Below are positions 61,913 to 64,000 of a stretch of 64,000 nucleotides of DNA, in pieces. The first letter of the stretch is position 1, and the number at the start of each line of letters is the position of its first letter. Made by a program: the position numbers and the translations under genes. The DNA comes from Hoylesella nanceiensis DSM 19126 = JCM 15639 (GTDB taxonomy: Bacteria > Bacteroidota > Bacteroidia > Bacteroidales > Bacteroidaceae). The stretch spans positions 248,001-312,000 of the forward strand of contig NZ_KB904331.1 of NCBI RefSeq assembly GCF_000379965.1. The letters are read 5' to 3'. The notes under the pieces were generated by a model, which was not told where the DNA came from, did no database searches, and worked only from the letters and a program-made list of their open reading frames with translations.

Positions 61913-62839
61913 ATGAAGACATACTGGAATACAACCGACCGACTTAAGGTCATACCTGAGTGGCAACCCAATTGTTGGATACAAGTAACATGCCCAACTA
62001 ATGAGGATCAATACGAGTTAGAAGAACGTTTTAACATTCCCGATTATTTCTTTCCCGACATTAGTGACACCGATGAACGTGCCCGTTACGAATACGATGA
62101 CGGCTGGATGCTCATCATTTTACGTATTCCCTACGTGAAAGAAATACGTTCAAGAACGCCTTATACCACCGTTCCTTTAGGTATTATACATAAAAGAGAC
62201 GTTACCATAACTGTTTGTTATTTTGAAACAAACATGATGATTGATTTTGTAAGTTATCAACAAAAGCGTGGAGTTGGATTCACAGACTATGTTGATATGA
62301 TTTTCCGTTTATTCCTTTCATCAGCAGTTTGGTATCTAAAGCGTTTGAAACAAATCAACACCCTCATTGAAACAGCAAAACACAATCTCGACCATGAGGT
62401 GAACAACGAAAGCTTGATAGGATTAAGTAGACTACAAGATTCGCTCACCTTCTTCACCACTTCAATCAGAGGTAACGAGAACTTGCTGGCTAAATTGAAG
62501 TTTAAGTTGCAGGTAGACGAATTAGATGCCGACCTAATTGAAGACGTAAACATTGAGATGACACAGGCAAGAGAAACCACATCGATATATTCTGACATTC
62601 TAGAATCAACGATGGAGACCTACTCTAGCATTATTAACAACAACATGAACACCGTTATGCGTACCCTCACATCAGTGAGTATTATCATGATGGTGCCCAC
62701 ACTTATATCTTCATTCTTAGGAATGAACCTTCTCAACTCAATGGAACAGAGCCCTTGGGGATTCCCTCTTGCGCTCATCATATCATTTATTATTACCGCA
62801 ATTTCATGGTGGTTGTTAAAACGAAAACGCCTAATTTAA
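61913..62839 (+). CDS. corA: Magnesium/cobalt transport protein CorA
   Basis: 308-aa Mg2+ channel, pentameric with a large cytosolic funnel. The C-terminal two helices carry the family GMN motif (SSFLGMNLLNSM), followed by FPLALIISFIITAISWWLL and a basic end (KRKRLI). The cytosolic part is about 240 residues, shorter than some CorA. The start is set by the ATG at 61913 at the base of the leader hairpin. Other divalent ions could be carried; Mg2+ is the family default. Confidence 0.93.
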   Translation: MKTYWNTTDRLKVIPEWQPNCWIQVTCPTNEDQYELEERFNIPDYFFPDISDTDERARYEYDDGWMLIILRIPYVKEIRSRTPYTTVPLGIIHKRDVTITVCYFETNMMIDFVSYQQKRGVGFTDYVDMIFRLFLSSAVWYLKRLKQINTLIETAKHNLDHEVNNESLIGLSRLQDSLTFFTTSIRGNENLLAKLKFKLQVDELDADLIEDVNIEMTQARETTSIYSDILESTMETYSSIINNNMNTVMRTLTSVSIIMMVPTLISSFLGMNLLNSMEQSPWGFPLALIISFIITAISWWLLKRKRLI

Positions 62840-62915
62840 AGTCAAACACGACATAAAAAGACGTTTTTGAACAACATTTTAACGCATTTCATTAGCAACT
62901 TTCAATATTTTTAAG

Positions 62916-62923
62916 TAAGTTTG
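62916..62923 (+). promoter_or_regulatory. -7 box of the DUF349 gene
   Basis: TAAGTTTG, about 54 nt before the ATG; the -33 region is weak. Confidence 0.5.
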
Positions 62924-62976
62924 CACCTATCATATTAATTGTAAATCCGAAACAATAACTTAAAGCAGCTATAGCA

Positions 62977-64000
62977 ATGGACCTTCAAAAGAACTCTCAA
63001 GAACAAGGCTTCGATGCAACAGAAAACAACGAAAGCCAGGTAATTTCAAGTAATGCTAACAGTGGTAATGAAACTTCTGCAACAACAAGTGACGCAACAA
63101 TCCAAACAGAAGAAAATGTATTGGACGACCAAAGCAATACATCTAACAAGCAATACACCACCAAACAAGAGATAATCGATAAGATTAAGACGTTAGCAAG
63201 TAGCGAAACCGTTCCTTCAAGAGAAGAGATAGAAAGCTTAAAGTCTACTTTCTATAGAATACATCTTGCAGAAAGAGAAGCTGAACAAAAAGCTTATCTT
63301 GAAGCAGGAGGCGACCCTTCGGCTTATAAAGTGGCGCCTAGCGAAGACGAGATGATATTCAAAGCAGAGCTATCGCTAATCAAAGAGAAAAGAGCTAAGT
63401 TGCTTCAAGAACAAGAAAAGGAAAGACAAGAGAACCTTAAGCAAAAACTTGCCATCATAGAAAGCATCAAAGCCATTGCAACTTCTCCAGATGAAGCAAA
63501 CAAATCATACGCCCAATTCAAAGAGTTGCAAACCAAATGGAAAGAAATAAACAATGTGCCAGCCGACAAGGTGAATGAGCTTTGGCGCACATATCAATTA
63601 TACACAGAACAGTTCTACGACCTCTTAAAACTCAACCACGAAGCAAGAGAATACGATTTTAAGAAGAACTTAGAACTAAAAACCAAACTTTGCGAAGCAG
63701 CAGAGAAGCTTTCTGAAGAGAAAGATGTAGTTAGTGCATTTCATCAACTACAAGAACTTCATCAACAATATCGTGAAATTGGTCCTGTTGCAAAAGAAAA
63801 CAGAGAGCAAATATGGACTCGTTTCAAAAACGCTTCAACAATAATCAACAAACGTCATCAACAGCATTTCGAAGAGCTTAGAGGCAAAGAAGAAGAAAAT
63901 CTCGTAAAGAAAACCAATCTATGCGAGAAAGTTGAAGCCATCAACGCAAAGAAAATACAAACCATTAACGAGTGGGAAAAGATCACAGAAGAGGTTACTA
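62977..64000 (+). CDS. DUF349 family protein (3' end cut by window)
   Basis: At least 341 codons are open to the window end. The first 60 residues are Ser/Thr/Asn/Glu-rich and probably disordered; from about residue 60 the protein is highly charged and helical with repeated DUF349 units, seen as FKELQTKWKEINNVPADKVNELW-like and LQELHQQYREIGPVAKENREQIW-like repeats (each shown only in part here). DUF349 proteins form long coiled or helical arrays; the role is not established in Bacteroidetes. The stop codon is beyond the window. Confidence 0.88.
   Translation, partial: MDLQKNSQEQGFDATENNESQVISSNANSGNETSATTSDATIQTEENVLDDQSNTSNKQYTTKQEIIDKIKTLASSETVPSREEIESLKSTFYRIHLAEREAEQKAYLEAGGDPSAYKVAPSEDEMIFKAELSLIKEKRAKLLQEQEKERQENLKQKLAIIESIKAIATSPDEANKSYAQFKELQTKWKEINNVPADKVNELWRTYQLYTEQFYDLLKLNHEAREYDFKKNLELKTKLCEAAEKLSEEKDVVSAFHQLQELHQQYREIGPVAKENREQIWTRFKNASTIINKRHQQHFEELRGKEEENLVKKTNLCEKVEAINAKKIQTINEWEKITEEVT

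Noticed and set aside
1-64000. tRNA or rRNA genes, insertion sequences, prophage or plasmid genes
   Set aside because: No cloverleaf-like stretch, conserved rRNA sequence, transposase, integrase or replication gene was recognised on either strand.

Overview
The window looks like chromosome from a low-GC member of the Bacteroidales, most probably Prevotella in the broad sense. The evidence is two SusC/SusD pairs, a fimbrillin-type lipoprotein, a Bacteroidetes-length NusB (323 aa), a DUF5606 protein, an LptD-like barrel, no Shine-Dalgarno sequences, and promoters of the Bacteroidetes type (TTG, about 19-21 nt, TAnnTTTG). I see no rRNA, tRNA, CRISPR array, transposase or phage gene. Nearly all genes are ordinary chromosomal ones. 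The unusual material is mostly between the genes.

Layout. 1-2.4 kb: end of a sugar MFS transporter and a CaxA-type Na/Ca exchanger. 2.5-6 kb (minus): nusB-yajC-ybbR-coaE-DUF5606 housekeeping operon. 6.2-7.9 kb (plus): rplY-pth-S4 protein. 8.2-12 kb: a GT25 glycosyltransferase and an outer-membrane beta-barrel receptor. 12.2-13.2 kb: aroB. 13.3-19.4 kb (minus): a compact menaquinone operon, menI-F-D-B-C-E. 19.8-24.7 kb: an oxidative-stress island, oxyR (minus) divergent from sod-ahpC-ahpF and dps; sod and dps share an OxyR-like operator at identical spacing from the -7 box. 24.9-26 kb: DoxX protein and an NlpE-like lipoprotein. 26-33.5 kb: RDD protein divergent from a SpoIIM / membrane protein / DUF4129 / DUF4350 / MoxR / DUF58 cluster. 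33.6-35 kb: exported C1 peptidase. 35.4-40.2 kb: FMN-binding protein plus a SusC lacking the usual N-terminal domain plus SusD. 40.4-43.9 kb: LptD-like barrel and an HD hydrolase. 44.2-48.9 kb: a full-length SusC/SusD pair. 49.5-51.4 kb: fimbrillin-type lipoprotein preceded by a 56-aa peptide. 52-55.7 kb: etfB-etfA-acyl-CoA dehydrogenase. 55.8-58.5 kb: rsgA, frr, rsmA. 58.6 kb: a 29-codon membrane microprotein. 59-64 kb: LPG-synthase-like membrane protein, pepD, corA and the start of a DUF349 protein cut by the window edge.

Most notable signals. (1) At least eleven intergenic regions carry a tandem array of usually four 22-bp units. Each unit is a degenerate 15-bp palindrome AAWWGCAWTGCWWTT plus a 7-bp variable linker; the spacing is exactly 22 bp although the sequence is loose. 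(2) The corA leader has a 15-codon acidic ORF whose last codons form one arm of a hairpin that competes with a second hairpin next to the corA start, a layout like a translation-controlled magnesium switch. (3) A 29-aa microprotein gene has a very good promoter and terminator. (4) sod and dps have matching OxyR-type dyads. All functional readings of these are inference from sequence.
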